Of a stretch of 64,000 nucleotides of DNA, positions 41,320-52,933 are shown in pieces. Position 1 is the first letter of the stretch. The number at the start of each line of letters is the position of its first letter. The notes under the pieces are model-generated. The model did not search any database and was not told the origin of the DNA. It was given only the letters and a program-made list of their open reading frames with translations. The translations under genes were made by a program, and so were the position numbers. Origin of the DNA: Brachycybe producta (Eukaryota > Arthropoda > Diplopoda > Playtdesmida > Andrognathidae); assembly GCA_036925085.1 (NCBI GenBank), contig JAUPFP010000003.1, forward strand, positions 3,525,001 to 3,589,000, read 5' to 3'.

Positions 41320-41600
41320 ATCTTTTAGGGGCAAAATGAAGATAAGTTGAAAGTGTTTTAGAAACTAGAAGGGTTAGAAAATCACTTAAGGGTATTTTCA
41401 TGCTTCATATCTTTTAAAATTATTTTCAAACTGACATAAAAAGTTTATTTTGAAAGATGTTAAGTGGCTGGAGCGGGCTTGCTACCCTTCTAGCTTTTAA
41501 AACTCATTCAAGTTTCTCTTAATTTTGCTTCTGAAGGATAGAATAACTGTAATTTTGAGGGGCGTGTTTACACTTTTAAAATGCCTTAAGTCATGGCTAA
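41320..41600. mobile_element. Family C foldback copy
   Basis: AAGTGTTTTAGAAACTAGAA, ATAAAAAGTTTATTTTGAAA and CTACCCTTCTAGCTTTTAAA, CAAGTTTCTCTTAATTTTGC in the mirrored family C order. Confidence 0.65.
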
Positions 41601-41779
41601 TCTTTTTAATCACACGGTTTTAACTTAGATTTTATATGTTGATCCAATTGGGATTTTCCGTAGATCAAATTTTACATTTAGCCGGGGTCCCACTTTCTCA
41701 TTTCTCAGTGGTCAAAAGAGAAGGCGATTGAATATGTGCCAAATGGCTCAAACTAAAAACCTGAATAAGCATTATTAAA

Positions 41780-42235
41780 AATTGCAAAGAAAAATTGGAA
41801 AGAAAAATTGCAAAGAAAAATTGCAAAGAAAAATTGCAAAGAAAAATTGCAAAGAAAAATTGCAAAGAAAAATTGCAAAGAAAAATTGCAAAGAAAAATT
41901 GCAAAGAAAAATTGCAAAGAAAAATTGCAAAGAAAAATTGCAAAGAAAAATTGCAAAGAAAAATTGCAAAGAAAAAAATTGCAAAGAAAAAAATTGCAAA
42001 GAAAAATTGCAAAGAAAAATTGCAAAGAAAAATTGCAAAGAAAAATTGCAAAGAGAAATTGCAAAGAAAAATTGCAAAGAAAAATTGCAAAGAAAAATTG
42101 TTATAAAATTGCCACAAAATTGTTAAAAAAAATTGCAAGAAAATTGTTAAAAAAAATTGCAAGAAAATTGTTAAAAAAAATTGCAAGAAAATTGTTAAAA
42201 AAAATTGCAAAAAAATTTGCAAAAAAAAAATTGCA
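41780..42235. repeat. 13-bp minisatellite (~25 units) passing into a ~24-bp unit
   Basis: TTGCAAAGAAAAA repeats from 41780 to about 42100, then four units of TTGTTAAAAAAAATTGCAAG plus AAAA. Both share TTGCAA. Frames of 100-208 residues on both strands derive from the repeat. Confidence 0.95.
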
Positions 42236-42239
42236 AAAA

Positions 42240-42535
42240 CATTGCAGTTTGGTCTTTGTTTTATTCCATGTGGCACTTGTTTCAATTGGCGCTTTTTTAG
42301 TTTGCGACTTGTTGTAATTGGCATTTTGCAATTTGGTGCTTATTCAGTTTGGGGCTTGTTTCAATTGGTGCTTATTCAGTTTGGTGTATTTGTTCAATTT
42401 GGCGCTTGTTCAGGTTGTTACTTATTCAATTATGCGCGTGTTCAGTTTGGCATTTTGTCTAATTGGCGCTTATTCAGTTTGGCATGTATTTAATTTGGCG
42501 TTTGTTCAATTTGGCGCTTAATCAGTGCCACTTTT
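42240..42535. repeat. Degenerate CAGTTTGGCGCTTGTT array
   Basis: AATTGGCGCTT, CAGTTTGG(T/C)G, TTCAATTTGGCGCTTGTTC recur at 18-24 base spacing, heavily mutated. It directly follows the 13-bp array. Confidence 0.7.
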
Positions 42536-43129
42536 TACAATACTTTGAAATATATGAACAGATTGAAATATAATTTCCAGTAGAAGAAAAAAAGCTAGAC
42601 TTTTTTCTTAAGTTTTTTTTTGTTTGAGACTTGTGTCTTATTTTTAATAATTAGTATGCAACTTAAGCAAGTTAGAAAAATTTCTTATTCGTAAGAAGAA
42701 ACATTTCTTAAACAAGTTTTTAACTTTGGAGACTTTTTTTAAAAAAAAAAGTTTTTTATGGCCAACCGATTATGGGATTAATTAAAATGCTAACAGTTTT
42801 CAGAAGTTTTTTTGTTGTTGAACAATTTAAAGTTTAGAAAATAAAAATCGTAAATTTGTTGGTTTTTTATCTTTGAAATTTCTTCAATTATTGTATTTTA
42901 TACAATTATGAATACATTTTTTTCTTTCTATTTTTTAAATTAATAATTTGTGTGGGATAAATATGGCCCTTGACCTCTTGACTACTGACTAGAAAGGGTC
43001 AAGACTCCAAAAATAATTTTGACTTTTTGTGACAAATCTTGAAATTTTCACGTAATTTTTGACAAGAAAAAAAAAAAAGAAACGTTTTTAAAACATTTTC
43101 TTAAGTAGTAAGTCCCATTGCAACAAAAA
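42536..43129. other. AT-rich spacer, no feature
   Basis: Nothing beyond poly-A/T tracts. Confidence 0.5.
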
Positions 43130-43740
43130 AAAAAGTTGAAAGTGTTTTAGAAACTAGAAGGGTAGCTCTCAATCACTTAAGTCGTATTTATCATGTTGAT
43201 ATTTTTCAAAATAAGCTTTTTATGTCAGTTTGAAAATGACCCAAATTTAAGCTGACGATATTTTTTTTTTAAATGTTGTTGATAAAAAGCTTATTTTTAA
43301 CGATTTATCATCCAACATGAAAACACCAACTGAAGTGATTGAGAGCGCGCTACCCTTCTAGTTTCTAAAACACTTTCAAGTTTCTCTTAATTTTGTTCTT
43401 GAAAGACAGAAATAATCAAGAGTTCGAATATCAGCTGTTCATAATTAATATTTTCATATGTTGATATCCTTCAAAGTAAGCTTTTTATAGACCTTTAAAA
43501 GGGTTGGGTTATTTTCAAAACTGACATAAAAAAGCTTATTTTGAAAGATAATATCCAACATGAAAATATCAACTTAAGTGATTTAAGCTACTCTTCTAGT
43601 TTTTAACACACTTTCAAGTTTATCAATTAAGACATTTTATGAAGAGGTGTGTTGGTTTAATTCTGTCTTTCAGAAGAGAAAAATTAAGAAAAGAACCTAG
43701 CAGAGTGTTTTAAAAACTAGAAGGGTAGGCATGTCAGTCA
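43130..43740. mobile_element. Two adjacent family C copies
   Basis: First copy about 43130-43430: GTGTTTTAGAAACTAGAAGG, ATAAGCTTTTTATGTCAG, CTACCCTTCTAGTTTCTAAA. Second about 43430-43740: ATAAGCTTTTTATAGACC, AAAAGCTTATTTTGAAAGAT, CTACTCTTCTAGTTTTTAAC, then AAACTAGAAGGGTAGGCA from a third. Confidence 0.7.
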
Positions 43741-43982
43741 CTTCATTTTGGCATTTATGAAAGACAGAAATAATCAAGAAACATTTCAGGATGTTTATAT
43801 TTTACTGGACACGGAAACCATTTTTGTTCGCATGTCAGAAGGATGTGTTGGCCCTCAACCTGCAGGACGCATACTTAGCCTCAGAGAGGGGTCTCAGTCC
43901 CTACCCAAATGAGGACACTCATACCTTTACAGTTATGTACAAGATTATATTTCAAAAAAATCTTTTTTTGATTTAACCAACA

Positions 43983-44117
43983 ACAGGCAATTTAGAAAAC
44001 GGGATGAACAGTAGTTGGCTCCGCCCTTTTTATGAGGAACGGCAACTTCTAATTGGTTTGTTGTATGGTTCGACGTTGAAAAGGGCGGAGCATGTGACGT
44101 CAGACTACAGCCTGTGT
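43983..44117. mobile_element. Family D MITE, truncated copy 3
   Basis: ACAGGCAATTTAGAAAACGG through GTGACGTCAGACTACAG. The right third is absent, with only CCTGTG left at the break. Confidence 0.7.
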
Positions 44118-44780
44118 TTTAACCAACAACAAACAAACAAAAAAATGGCAAAACAAGGTTGTATGTATGTGTGTTATGTTGGTCAACTGGTCAGCAACAT
44201 TTTCTCAGTATATAATATATATATATAATATATAAAATAACCTTGAATAAAAAAATATTGGGTTTATCGGTTGAAGCAAATGAAAAGAAAAAAAAAACAA
44301 TATTCAAGTTATTGTTAACAAGAATAGAAACAATTTTGTTGTTGTTTCTTGACCATTCTTCATAAATTGCAATGTTGTTTTAAAGGCGGGTTTGTAATAT
44401 TTCATAAATATATATATCTTTAACAAGAGTTAATGGTCAGTCTTGAGATAGGTGGGGTTTGACCACAACTTCCCTTCTTTCTCTTTTTTTTTTTTCAATC
44501 TTTTAAGTCTTGTTTTTAAAAAAAAGTTCAGAGTAAAAATTAAGAAAAGTTGTTTTCCTTCTTAAATAGAAGTTTGGATTTGATTTGCAAAATTCCATAT
44601 GCAACTCAGGTGTGCCATTATTTAATTGGGGGTGGCTCGCGAGCCACATTTTTTGGCATTTTTTTTATCTTTTTTTTCATAAACCTAAGGTGGTTGGAAT
44701 ATATGTAAAGCCTGGAACACACACGCGGAATTCCGCCAAGGAAAAAGAAAATAAGGAAAAAAAAAGTCGTGTTATTTTTC
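44118..44780. other. AT-rich spacer, no gene
   Basis: AT runs at 44210-44235 and otherwise unstructured. Two short forward frames look random. Confidence 0.5.
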
Positions 44781-45072
44781 TGTACACAAATTAAATTCAA
44801 ATTAAATGTGTTTAGGTGAATTATACGGAATCCAGTTAAGGACATAAACCCCAAATAAAAATTGACTGTATTATTAATATTTTAAATTAAAATACTAAAT
44901 CAATATTTTGTCAATATTTATACTTAAGTAATTAACTCAATATTTTCAGATTATTAACAGAATAAATTGAGAATTCGATATATTGTTTGTTTGTCCTTCA
45001 CGGGGCTCTGTAGAATACGTTTATTATTTAAATGCATTTAAAGTTAAACTATCAGGTGTGTACTAGGTATTA
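44781..45072 (+). mobile_element. Family A MITE, copy 5 (5' trimmed)
   Basis: TGTACACAAATTAAATTCAA at the left (TAATACCT missing), ACGGAATCCAGTTAAGGACA, TTCACGGGGCTCTGTA, ending GTACTAGGTATTA. Confidence 0.8.
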
Positions 45073-45224
45073 CATTTTAAAACCACCTTAAATATGGCCC
45101 ACTTTACGAAAGATGACAATAAATGAAATATTAAATATTTCTATTGTTTATTTGGTGTCATTGTGTTCACACAAAAATGTCCAAATTTATTCTAAATTCC
45201 GGACACTTTTTGTTTTAATTTAAA

Positions 45225-45815
45225 ATTTAAATTTTTGACATTTTTCAAAAAGTAATTTTTGACATTTTTTTAGAAAAAGTAATTTTTGACATTTTTTTAA
45301 AAAAAGTAATTTTTGACATTTTTTAGAAAACGTAATTTTTGACATTTTTTAGAAAACCTAATTTTTGTCATTTTTTAGAAAAAGTAATTTTTGTCATTTT
45401 TTAGAAAAAGTAATTTTTGACATTTTTCAGAAAGTAATTTTTGACATTTTTCAGAAAGTAATTTTTGACATTTTTTTAGAAAGTAATTTTTGACATTTTT
45501 TTTAGAAAAAGTAATTTTTGACATTTTTTAGAAAACGTAATTTTTGTCATTTTTTAGAAAAAGTAATTTTTGTCATTTTTTAGAAAAAGTAATTTTTGTC
45601 ATTTTTTTAGAAAAAGTATTTTTTGACATTTTTCAGAAAGTAATTTTTGACATTTTTTTAGAAAGAGTAATTTTTGTCATTTTTTAGAAAAAGGAATTTT
45701 TGTCATTTTTCAGAAAGTAATTTTTGACATTTTTTTTAGAAAAAGTAATTTTTGACATTTTTTAGAAAAAAGTAATTTTTGACAATTTTCATAAAGTAAT
45801 TTTTTTCATTCTCAA
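45225..45815. repeat. ~24-bp minisatellite, ~23 units
   Basis: Unit AAAGTAATTTTTGACATTTT plus TTAGAA with length variation in the A and T runs and GACATT/GTCATT variants grouped in blocks. Confidence 0.9.
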
Positions 45816-46439
45816 AGTAGGTGTCATGTTTTAAACAATAGATATTTCTAATTTTAATTATATATTTAAAAAAAATGTTTAGCCTTGGTAATTTTTTTTA
45901 ATATTTAGCTATAATTTTGTTTTGAAATTGAAGAATGAGAGAAAAAAACGTTATAATTGAGGCGAATCGTAAAAATCGTGTGTGAACAGTAATGTTCAAG
46001 GTCGTTTTAATTGACCATAATGCCTAAAATATCTCTCTCTTTATAAGGGTGTGGTCACTTTTTTTTGGGTTGTTTTTGCCACCTATTTTTCATATTTGAA
46101 CGATTTGCTATTTTAAAATGAATGGATATAATAAATGCCCCTCCGGGGGTGCATACAGTACAAAAATGCACTGACTGACCATTGGACTAGAACAACATAT
46201 TCAGAAAGAACAAAAAAAGGTACAATGCTTTTTTTTTCTCTTCTATTTAATAAATGACCCTTGACATAAGCAGATATAAATATGAATTTTTGGAGGGTAT
46301 TTTATTTTTTTCTCTCCTACTGTTGGTTTCTTATTATAGGGTGGGATCAGTAGTAGTGGTCAAGTTTGGAAAATTCAAGAAATTTAGTAGAGAACTTTTG
46401 AGTTTGAGTGTACCATTTAGTGGAAAATATTATTTAAGA
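45816..46439. other. Spacer, no supported gene
   Basis: The 64-residue forward frame at 46254-46448 has a hydrophobic stretch but no splice or promoter context, and its AT-rich codons look random. Confidence 0.45.
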
Positions 46440-47285
46440 TCGAAATAAATAGCTAAACTAGCTGGAAATGAGCTAAAAAACTGACTGGAAAAGAGCTGAA
46501 CCCGAGCTAATTTGTAGCTAAATAGGAGCTAAATTAACAGGGCAAAGGCTGAACTAGCTGGAAAAGAGCTACAAAAAAATAGCTGAAAAAGAGCTAATGA
46601 ATAGCTGGAAAGTGCTAAAAATAGCTGGAAAAGAGCTAAAAATAACTGGAAAAGAGCTAAAAATAACTGGAAAAGAGCTAAAAATAACTGGAAAAGAGCT
46701 AAAAATAACTGGAAAAGAGCTAAAAATAACTGGAAAAGAGCTAAAAATAACTGGAAAAGAGCTAAGAAACTAGCTGGACAAGAGCTAATTTGTAGCAAGT
46801 TAGAAGCTAAATTAACTGGACAAAAGCTGAACTCGTTGGAAAAGAACTAAACAATACCTGGGGGAAAAAAGCTAAAAAAACTAGCCGGAAAAGAGCTGAA
46901 AATTTACTAGTAAAAAGGTACAACACTAGATGGAAAGAACTTTAAAAAAACAACTGAGAAAAGAGCTAAGAAACTAGCTGTAAAATAACTAAAAAAAATT
47001 AGCTAAGAAAAAGTAGTTAGAAAATAGCTAATTTTAGCTGAATAAAAACTGAATTAGCTAACAAGAGCTAAATTAATTGGACAACAGCTAGACAGTAGAC
47101 TAGTTGGATAGCAGCTATAAACTAGCTGAACAATAACCAAGGTAGTCAACAGCTAAACTAGCTGGGCAAGAGCTAAACTAACTGCATAATAGCTAACCTA
47201 ACTGGAAAATGGCTAAACTAACTGGAAAATGGCTAAACTAACTGGAAAATGGCTAAACTAACTTGGACAAGAGCTAGATAAATAT
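46440..47285. repeat. ~21-bp AGCTAAA minisatellite, partly degenerate
   Basis: Best units at 46615-46770 (CTGGAAAAGAGCTAAAAATA plus A, eight copies), degenerate outside, with a second small homogeneous block at 47195-47265 (ACTAACTGGAAAATGGCTAA). Shares AGAGCTAAA with the 34-bp array at 14150. Confidence 0.85.
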
Positions 47286-47929
47286 TAAAAACTTCCCACT
47301 TCTTCAATGGTATAACCTCTTAGCTACCCTCATAAAAACATAAGTTTTAGTTAATTAATAATTTTATTAATATTATGGAAATATGTGTGTGGTCAATTTG
47401 TCTAGTAATATCGAAGGGTGGCCTCTATGATAAATTTATTTTAAACAAAGTGACAATCTTAAAATTGTCAATAATTTGTCCTTGCAATGAAATTCTTTAC
47501 TTCAAACATATGCAATACATACAGGGTGGAACCAAAAACCTTTCAAACTAAATTCTTGCTGCACACCCTGTAGATGTTATCTTTGGTAATTTTTTCTCAT
47601 AAAAAAGAACCGGTTTAATAATAAATGTTAAAAAAAAATATGAACATAGTTAAATTACTTCACGGAAATAACTTTTTTTCTATCTAGATAGAAAAAAAAA
47701 TTCAAGTTCACTTTGCTCCAAATAAATTGGGCAACACTTTTTTTTAAAAGAAAAAATAATAAAGGTTATAAAAGTGTTGTTTGTTGGTAAAATAACATAA
47801 AATCTAATTGATTTACACTTTCATCGAAATTTTTGTTTTACAACAAAAATAGCAAATTATTTTAAATAGCTTGAAGCGAATTTCTTTTAATGTTGTCACG
47901 ATTTTCAACAAAAAAAAAGTTTGGTTACG
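47286..47929. other. AT-rich spacer with a short TACAGGGTG inverted pair
   Basis: ATACAGGGTGGAACC ... CACACCCTGTAG at 47519-47573 is a 54-bp fragment with mirrored ends. The remainder is featureless. Confidence 0.45.
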
Positions 47930-48310
47930 CAAGTTCATTTTTAAACAGGCCATAAACATCGGAAAGTGTTTAAATTCCCTGAAAATGCCTCTGAGGAGAG
48001 GGCTCAATTGACCCCCAGTACCAAAAAATAAAAGCTTTAAAATGTTTACAAATTCGACAAGAACAAAAAAATAGCAAAATATTTGCTTTTTTTTTTCAAA
48101 AAATAAAATGGCCAAAAATTGAAAAGTATTTAAATGCCTTGAAAGGACCTCAGGAGGGGTCACAACTGACCTTAAAAGAATCAAATATACGCAACTTTTT
48201 TTAAAAAAAAGTTACAAATACAACAAAATTAAGAACCCGGAACACGAAATTTAACAAGAAACGGCCAAAAATTGAAAAAAATATCCTGAAAAAGCCTCAG
48301 ATAATATGCC
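47930..48310. repeat. Degenerate ~150-bp repeat, three units
   Basis: GGCC(A/C)TAAACATCGGAAAGTG, GCCAAAAATTGAAAAGTATT and GCCAAAAATTGAAAAAAATA each lead to a T-rich block with CCTGAAA(A/G)(A/T)GCCTC. The 123-residue reverse frame across it has no recognisable domain. Confidence 0.5.
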
Positions 48311-48383
48311 AAACACTTGTCATTAGGGGCTTTTAATTTTTTTAATGTAAGTTTTTACGTTTATTTTGAACAATATCATTATT

Positions 48384-48672
48384 AGGGCTCGGATTTTTAT
48401 GCAAATATCAAGCAACTATTTCTCAATCTGTGGCCCAAGAGCCAATTATGAAGTAAAAATATTAAATTTCGTTTAGATCAACCAACAATTTTTTTTTTCT
48501 CAATCAAAAATACTGGTTAGAGGCTAGAACTCTAGTTGACAACTGATAGTAACCAGACATCTAGCCTCTAACCAGCGCTTTTTTTTTGGTTAGAAAAAGC
48601 ATAATTGTAGTTGCTCTATAATAATGATTACTTCACATTACAACATTTGGTTTGATATTTGCATAAAAAATC
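48384..48672. mobile_element. Family B MITE, right end truncated
   Basis: AGGGCTCGGATTTTTATGCA, GTGGCCCAAGAGCCAATT, TTAGAGGCTAGAACTCTAG, ATCTAGCCTCTAACCAGC. It ends at TTTGCATAAAAAATC without the last bases. Confidence 0.75.
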
Positions 48673-48780
48673 ATTTATTATTTATTCTAGTTTAAACCTT
48701 TTTTTAAAGTTATTTCTTAAAAAAATAGCTAAAAATCAATGTCAATCAGGAAAAAGTTAATCTCAGAATCAAAGACAGTT

Positions 48781-49090
48781 ATACCTTGTACACACACATG
48801 AGTTAAATGAATTCGAATTAAATGTGTTTAGGTGAATTATACGGAATCCAATTAAGGACATGAATCCAAATAAAAATTGACTTTAATTATTAATATGAAA
48901 TTTGAAATACTAAATCAATTATTTTGTTAATAGTTTATCTAATTACATTTAAGTATTAACTCAATATTTTCAGATTATTAACTGAATAAATTGAGAATTC
49001 GATGTATTGTTTTTGTCCTTCACGGGCCTCTGTAGAACACGTTTATTATTTAAATGCATTTAAGTTATCAGGTGTGTGTACTAGCTAATT
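48781..49090 (+). mobile_element. Family A MITE, copy 6
   Basis: ATACCTTGTACACACACATG to GTGTGTGTACTAGCTAAT. Landmarks ACGGAATCCAATTAAGGACA and TTCACGGGCCTCTGTA. Confidence 0.85.
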
Positions 49091-49769
49091 AATCTCAGTA
49101 TTTTGAATGAGAAGAAAACTGTCAACCTGGTTTTAAGGCAGGCATTTACTGGTATAAAGGGCTTTTTAATTGATGTTTTAACGTTTATTTTGAACAAAAT
49201 ATCATCATGAACATATTTTCAGAAGTTTGATTCATTATTCTAGTCTGAAACATACTTAAAAGTGGTTTCTTAAAAAAAAAATAGTTAAATCAATTTTTAA
49301 TCTAGATAGTTAATCTCAGTTATGCGTGGAAAACTCTCAACTTGGTCTTGAATACTTAAAATACTTTAAGGCAGACATTTTACTTTTATATTATAAAGGG
49401 GACCATTGTCTCATAAATCGTTCATAAAATACTTTTTTTTAAAAAAGATAATTCTTAAAAAAAAATGCTCCCATTATTCATTAGGCTTATTATAACTATG
49501 AGGTTTTAATTTAAATACAAGTAGAAGAAAATCTTTAAAAGGTTGTAATTTTGTTTTGAAAACCGGTCATTTGCATGCTGAGAGAGAGAGAACAAATTAC
49601 AGCTTTTTATTATATGTTTAGATTTTGCCTTAATTACACTTCTGCATGCAAACAATTAAAAATGCAAAAAAAAAAAAAATATATATACAAAGTGTTTCAA
49701 AAAGTTTTTATTTTTTGGTAGCAATTGCAGTAGGACCACGCAATATCTTATTGGGTGGAGAAGGAGGAT
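49091..49769. other. AT-rich spacer, no gene
   Basis: Contains a weak family C trace (TTCATTATTCTAGTCTGAAA) near 49232. Nothing else distinct. Confidence 0.45.
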
Positions 49770-50840
49770 GACCAAAATGTGAGGTGAAGGAATTGCGTAA
49801 AAAAAAAATTATGCAAAAAAAATCCAGCACGTGCAAGAGGATATACTGAAAAACGCGTGCAAAAGTTAGAATTTGCATGAATGTCTATGACATTTTAAGC
49901 CTAGTTTAACATGTGTGAAGCCCGCACTCCACAAGCCCCTTTCAAAGCTCTCTCTCTCTTTCTAAAAGACGTCCCGTCTGCACGTGCCAACTCATTACAC
50001 GTGCAGAGATACACGCGTTTAAATTTCGTAAAAAAAAATAAGTATACTTTTTTTGCATAACAACTGTGTATTGCGGTAATAAAATATGTGACTACCTTTA
50101 GGGTGCAAATTTTGACTAAAGCTAACTTAAATGTTTTTATGGGAGGTTTGTTAATTAATAATTGCATATTTGTTTATAGAGAAAAATATTTATGGAATGA
50201 GGGTTTGTTGCAGGAGGGTCTATCGACGCAGCAAAAAAATGCAATATTTATTGAATAATTATTAGTGTTATTGATGCACACAACTATATTGCATATTTTT
50301 TAATATTAAAAAGACCTGGGGGTGGGGGGTGCTGCACCACTTTCCGCTCCCCGAAATAAGCCTAATTTTATTACCAATATTTCATTATTCATTTTTGTTA
50401 AAATAATCACTACAAACTTCAAAAGAAATAATTCAAAACTAGCATTTTTTCAAGGTATTGTCCAACAGAGAGTTGCCCCTTATTGTGGTTTCTGTATGAT
50501 AGTGTATTGCACAGTTGTTATGCAGAAAAAGTACACTATATTTTTTACGAAATACAAACGCGTGTATAGGTCCTATTTCTACACGTGCAACGAGTTGCAC
50601 GTGTTAACTTACATATTCACGACTCTTTGTTTGTAAAGAGTGCTTTCAAAGAGACTTGTGGGGCGTGGGCCCCACGCAATAGTCTTAAAAAAACTTTTTT
50701 TTAAATGCCATTAGACCTCCATGTAAATTGCAAACAACTTTTGCACGCGTTTTTTTAAGGTATGCCCTGTGCACGTGCTGAATTTTTTCTTTCACTATTT
50801 TTTTACGAATTCCTCACAACTCACTAATTGTATCTCATCC
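49770..50840. mobile_element. Foldback element K, ~1.07 kb, CACGTG-rich
   Basis: Two diverged arms of about 450 bp face each other. GAGGTGAAGGAATTGCGTAA / TTTACGAATTCCTCACAACTC, CAGCACGTGCAAG / TGTGCACGTGCTGAA, ACGCGTGCAAAAGTT / AACTTTTGCACGCGT, CCACAAGCCCCTTTCAAAG / CTTTCAAAGAGACTTGTGG, and TACACGCGTTTAAATTTCG / CGAAATACAAACGCGTGTA. The central third is unpaired. Five or more CACGTG hexamers lie in the arms. Frames up to 104 residues have no domain. Terminal duplication not resolved. Confidence 0.65.
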
Positions 50841-50864
50841 ATTCAGATGCCTGGTTCTTTAAGC

Positions 50865-51265
50865 CTTGTTTCCATTGGGGTGAAAATTTGAACTTTTTTT
50901 TAAAAATTTAAACTGGTGAAAAATTGAACAAACGTGGCCTCTTCGCCTATGTTAGTGAAACAGGTAATTAGAAATCGGGAAGAACAGAAGTTGGCTCCAC
51001 CCTTTTTATGACGACCGGCAACTTCTAATTGGCTTGTTGTGTGGTTCGATGTTGAAAAAGGCGGAGCATATTAATGACGTCAGACTACATAACCAATCAA
51101 TTAGAAGTTCCGTTCGTCATAAAAAGGGCGGAGCCTACTTCTGTTCGTCTCGATTTCTAATTGCCTGTGATAGTGAATGGGTGGGGTGGCCATGTTTCTT
51201 CTATTTTTCATCTGTTGAAATTTTAAAAAAGAAGTTCAAATTTTTCACCCAAGTGGAAACAATGC
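50865..51265. mobile_element. Family E MITE, copy 2, interrupted
   Basis: Left half 50865-50959 (CTTGTTTCCATTGGGGTGAA) and right half 51169-51265 (TTCACCCAAGTGGAAACAAT) match the copy at 32512. The DNA between is family D copy 4. Confidence 0.75.
50960..51168. mobile_element. Family D MITE, copy 4, nested in family E
   Basis: ACAGGTAATTAGAAATCGGG to CGATTTCTAATTGCCTGT. Flanked by GTTAGTGAA (50951-50959) and GATAGTGAA (51169-51177), a 9-bp target duplication with one mismatch. Contains ATGACGTCAGACTAC. Confidence 0.9.
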
Positions 51266-51274
51266 CATTTATAC

Positions 51275-51481
51275 ACAGGTAGTTAGAAATAGGTGAAAAC
51301 TTCAGTTGGCTCCGCTCTTTTTATGACGACTGGCAACTTCTAATTGGCTGGTTATGAAGTCTGACGTCACATGCTCCGCCCTTTTGAAGTGTCAAACTAC
51401 ATAACCAGCCAATTAGAAGTTGCCAGTCGTCATAAAAAGAGCGGAGCCAACTGAAGTTTTCACCTATTTCTAACTGCCTCT
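51275..51481. mobile_element. Family D MITE, copy 5
   Basis: ACAGGTAGTTAGAAATAGG to CCTATTTCTAACTGCCTCT with almost perfect arms. TGACGTCACATGCTCCGCCC is in the centre. Flanks ATTTATAC and CTTTATAC are an 8-bp near-duplication. Confidence 0.9.
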
Positions 51482-51862
51482 CTTTATACTGCAATGCTAC
51501 CAAATCAGCTTTAATACCAGTACTTGACACACAAGTGTCATTCTTATTAAATTCATAATTCACAATAAACTTCTGAAACCTTTTATTAAAAAATCACATT
51601 GTGTTTCTCAAATAATGGTCTTTATTTATAATATTTTCTTATTAATATTATTATTATTATATTATATCATTTTTTTAAGAAAAAAAAAAGATGAGGATAT
51701 AAGATTTGCGTTGCCATAGACCTACAAGTGGATAGGTTAGTAGGACACACAGTAGGTCTACTTAATTAGAGATTATTTATTGTGTAGGATGACCCTCTTC
51801 GAAAAAAAAAATTTGTACAAATAACAACAGAAGATCTTATTATGTTCTTCCTAATCTTTTAT
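51482..51862. other. AT-rich spacer, no feature
   Basis: ATT-rich tract near 51640-51670 and otherwise plain. Confidence 0.5.
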
Positions 51863-52078
51863 ATGTTACTTGTCAATCTGCGGAATCAGTCAATCTGCGG
51901 ATTGCCTAGGCAATCTGCAAAAAAAACCAACCAACCAACCTGCAAGTGTGAATCTGCAAAAATTCAACACCTAAAATGTATTGACTTTTTTTTTTGCAGA
52001 TTCAACTAGCAGGTTTGGTGGTTTTGCAGATTGTCTAGGCAATCTGCAGATTGACTGATTCTGCAGATTGACAGTAAC
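51863..52078. mobile_element. Family I palindromic MITE, 216 bp
   Basis: TGTTACTTGTCAATCTGCGG and its inverse CTGCAGATTGACAGTAACA. Within the arms AATCAGTCAATCTGC, GATTGCCTAGGCAATCTGC and TGAATCTGCAAAAATT / AGATTCAACTAGCAGG are all mirrored. CAATCTGC occurs repeatedly in both orientations. Only copy in the window. Confidence 0.85.
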
Positions 52079-52436
52079 ATATATACTTATATAGTGAAGA
52101 ATGCACAATTGTGTCTACTATAATATGACGATGATGATGATTATCATCATCATCATCACTGACACAATGTCAAGTTCAATGAGGTTCAAACTCAAAAGAA
52201 AACCTGATTTTATTATTGAGATACAGATGAAAAGGCTTAAGATTCATATCTTTAAACAATTTAATACCGTAATTAAAGTACATAAAGAGAATTTATTAAA
52301 ATGATACAATGAGATTTAGGTTGAAATTAAAGAAGGTATAACTTTAGCACTTAAACTTTGCAACAACAACAAAAAAATAAAAAGTTGCCAACACAGATGT
52401 GAGCGCCATCAAGTGACTTGAGTTGTTTAAGGTGGT
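52079..52436. other. Spacer with a GAT/CAT microsatellite
   Basis: ATGACGATGATGATGATTATC followed by CATCATCATCATCA at about 52126-52158. No gene. Confidence 0.5.
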
Positions 52437-52895
52437 TTTAAATTGTAAATGCATTTCAAACACTTGATTATTGTTTTTTAGTTGCAAAAAAAAAATGAAA
52501 AGAAACTAGAAGAGAGTAGCTTGATTAGTTAAGTGTATTTTTGTGTTGATATCTTTCAAAATAAACTTTTTATAACAGTTTGAAAAAGGCGAAAATAGTT
52601 TTTCATGAAATGTTAATAGGAAAATAAAAAAACTTGATTATTTTCTAACTGAACTATAAAATTGTTTATTTTGTAAGATATTGTCATGAAAATACTTTTA
52701 GCATCATCTTGTACCATTCTAGTTTTGAACACAAATTTGAATTTTTTCGTAATGTTTCTAAAAAAAAAAACGTATGCTTGACGTTTTTGCGTCCAGATTT
52801 TTCAAGAAACATCTATGGAATTTAGCATTAGCCACTGCAGTGGCAACCATCCTGGAAGAAAAAAACAAAATAAATATCTATATAGCCACCTTAAA
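52437..52895. mobile_element. Family C foldback, long form
   Basis: TTAAGGTGGTTTTAAATTG at the left, AATATCTATATAGCCACCTT at the right. AAAAGAAACTAGAAGAGAG, ACCATTCTAGTTTTGAACAC and GCCACTGCAGTGGC lie inside. Confidence 0.75.
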
Positions 52896-52933
52896 CCTTC
52901 TGAAAGCAGGCTTCCAGCATAGATACACAATGT

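Noticed and set aside
41698..42331. Frames up to 208 residues rich in Phe/Cys/Asn or Lys
   Set aside because: Produced by the 13-bp and 24-bp arrays. Both strands are equally open.
43790..43980. 61-residue forward frame with a GC-richer stretch (KDVLALNLQDAYLASERG)
   Set aside because: Looks somewhat coding, but it has no splice sites, promoter or recognisable domain and lies between repeat elements. Kept only as a note.
47813..48184. 123-residue reverse frame
   Set aside because: Coincides with a degenerate tandem repeat. Composition is that of AT-rich random sequence.
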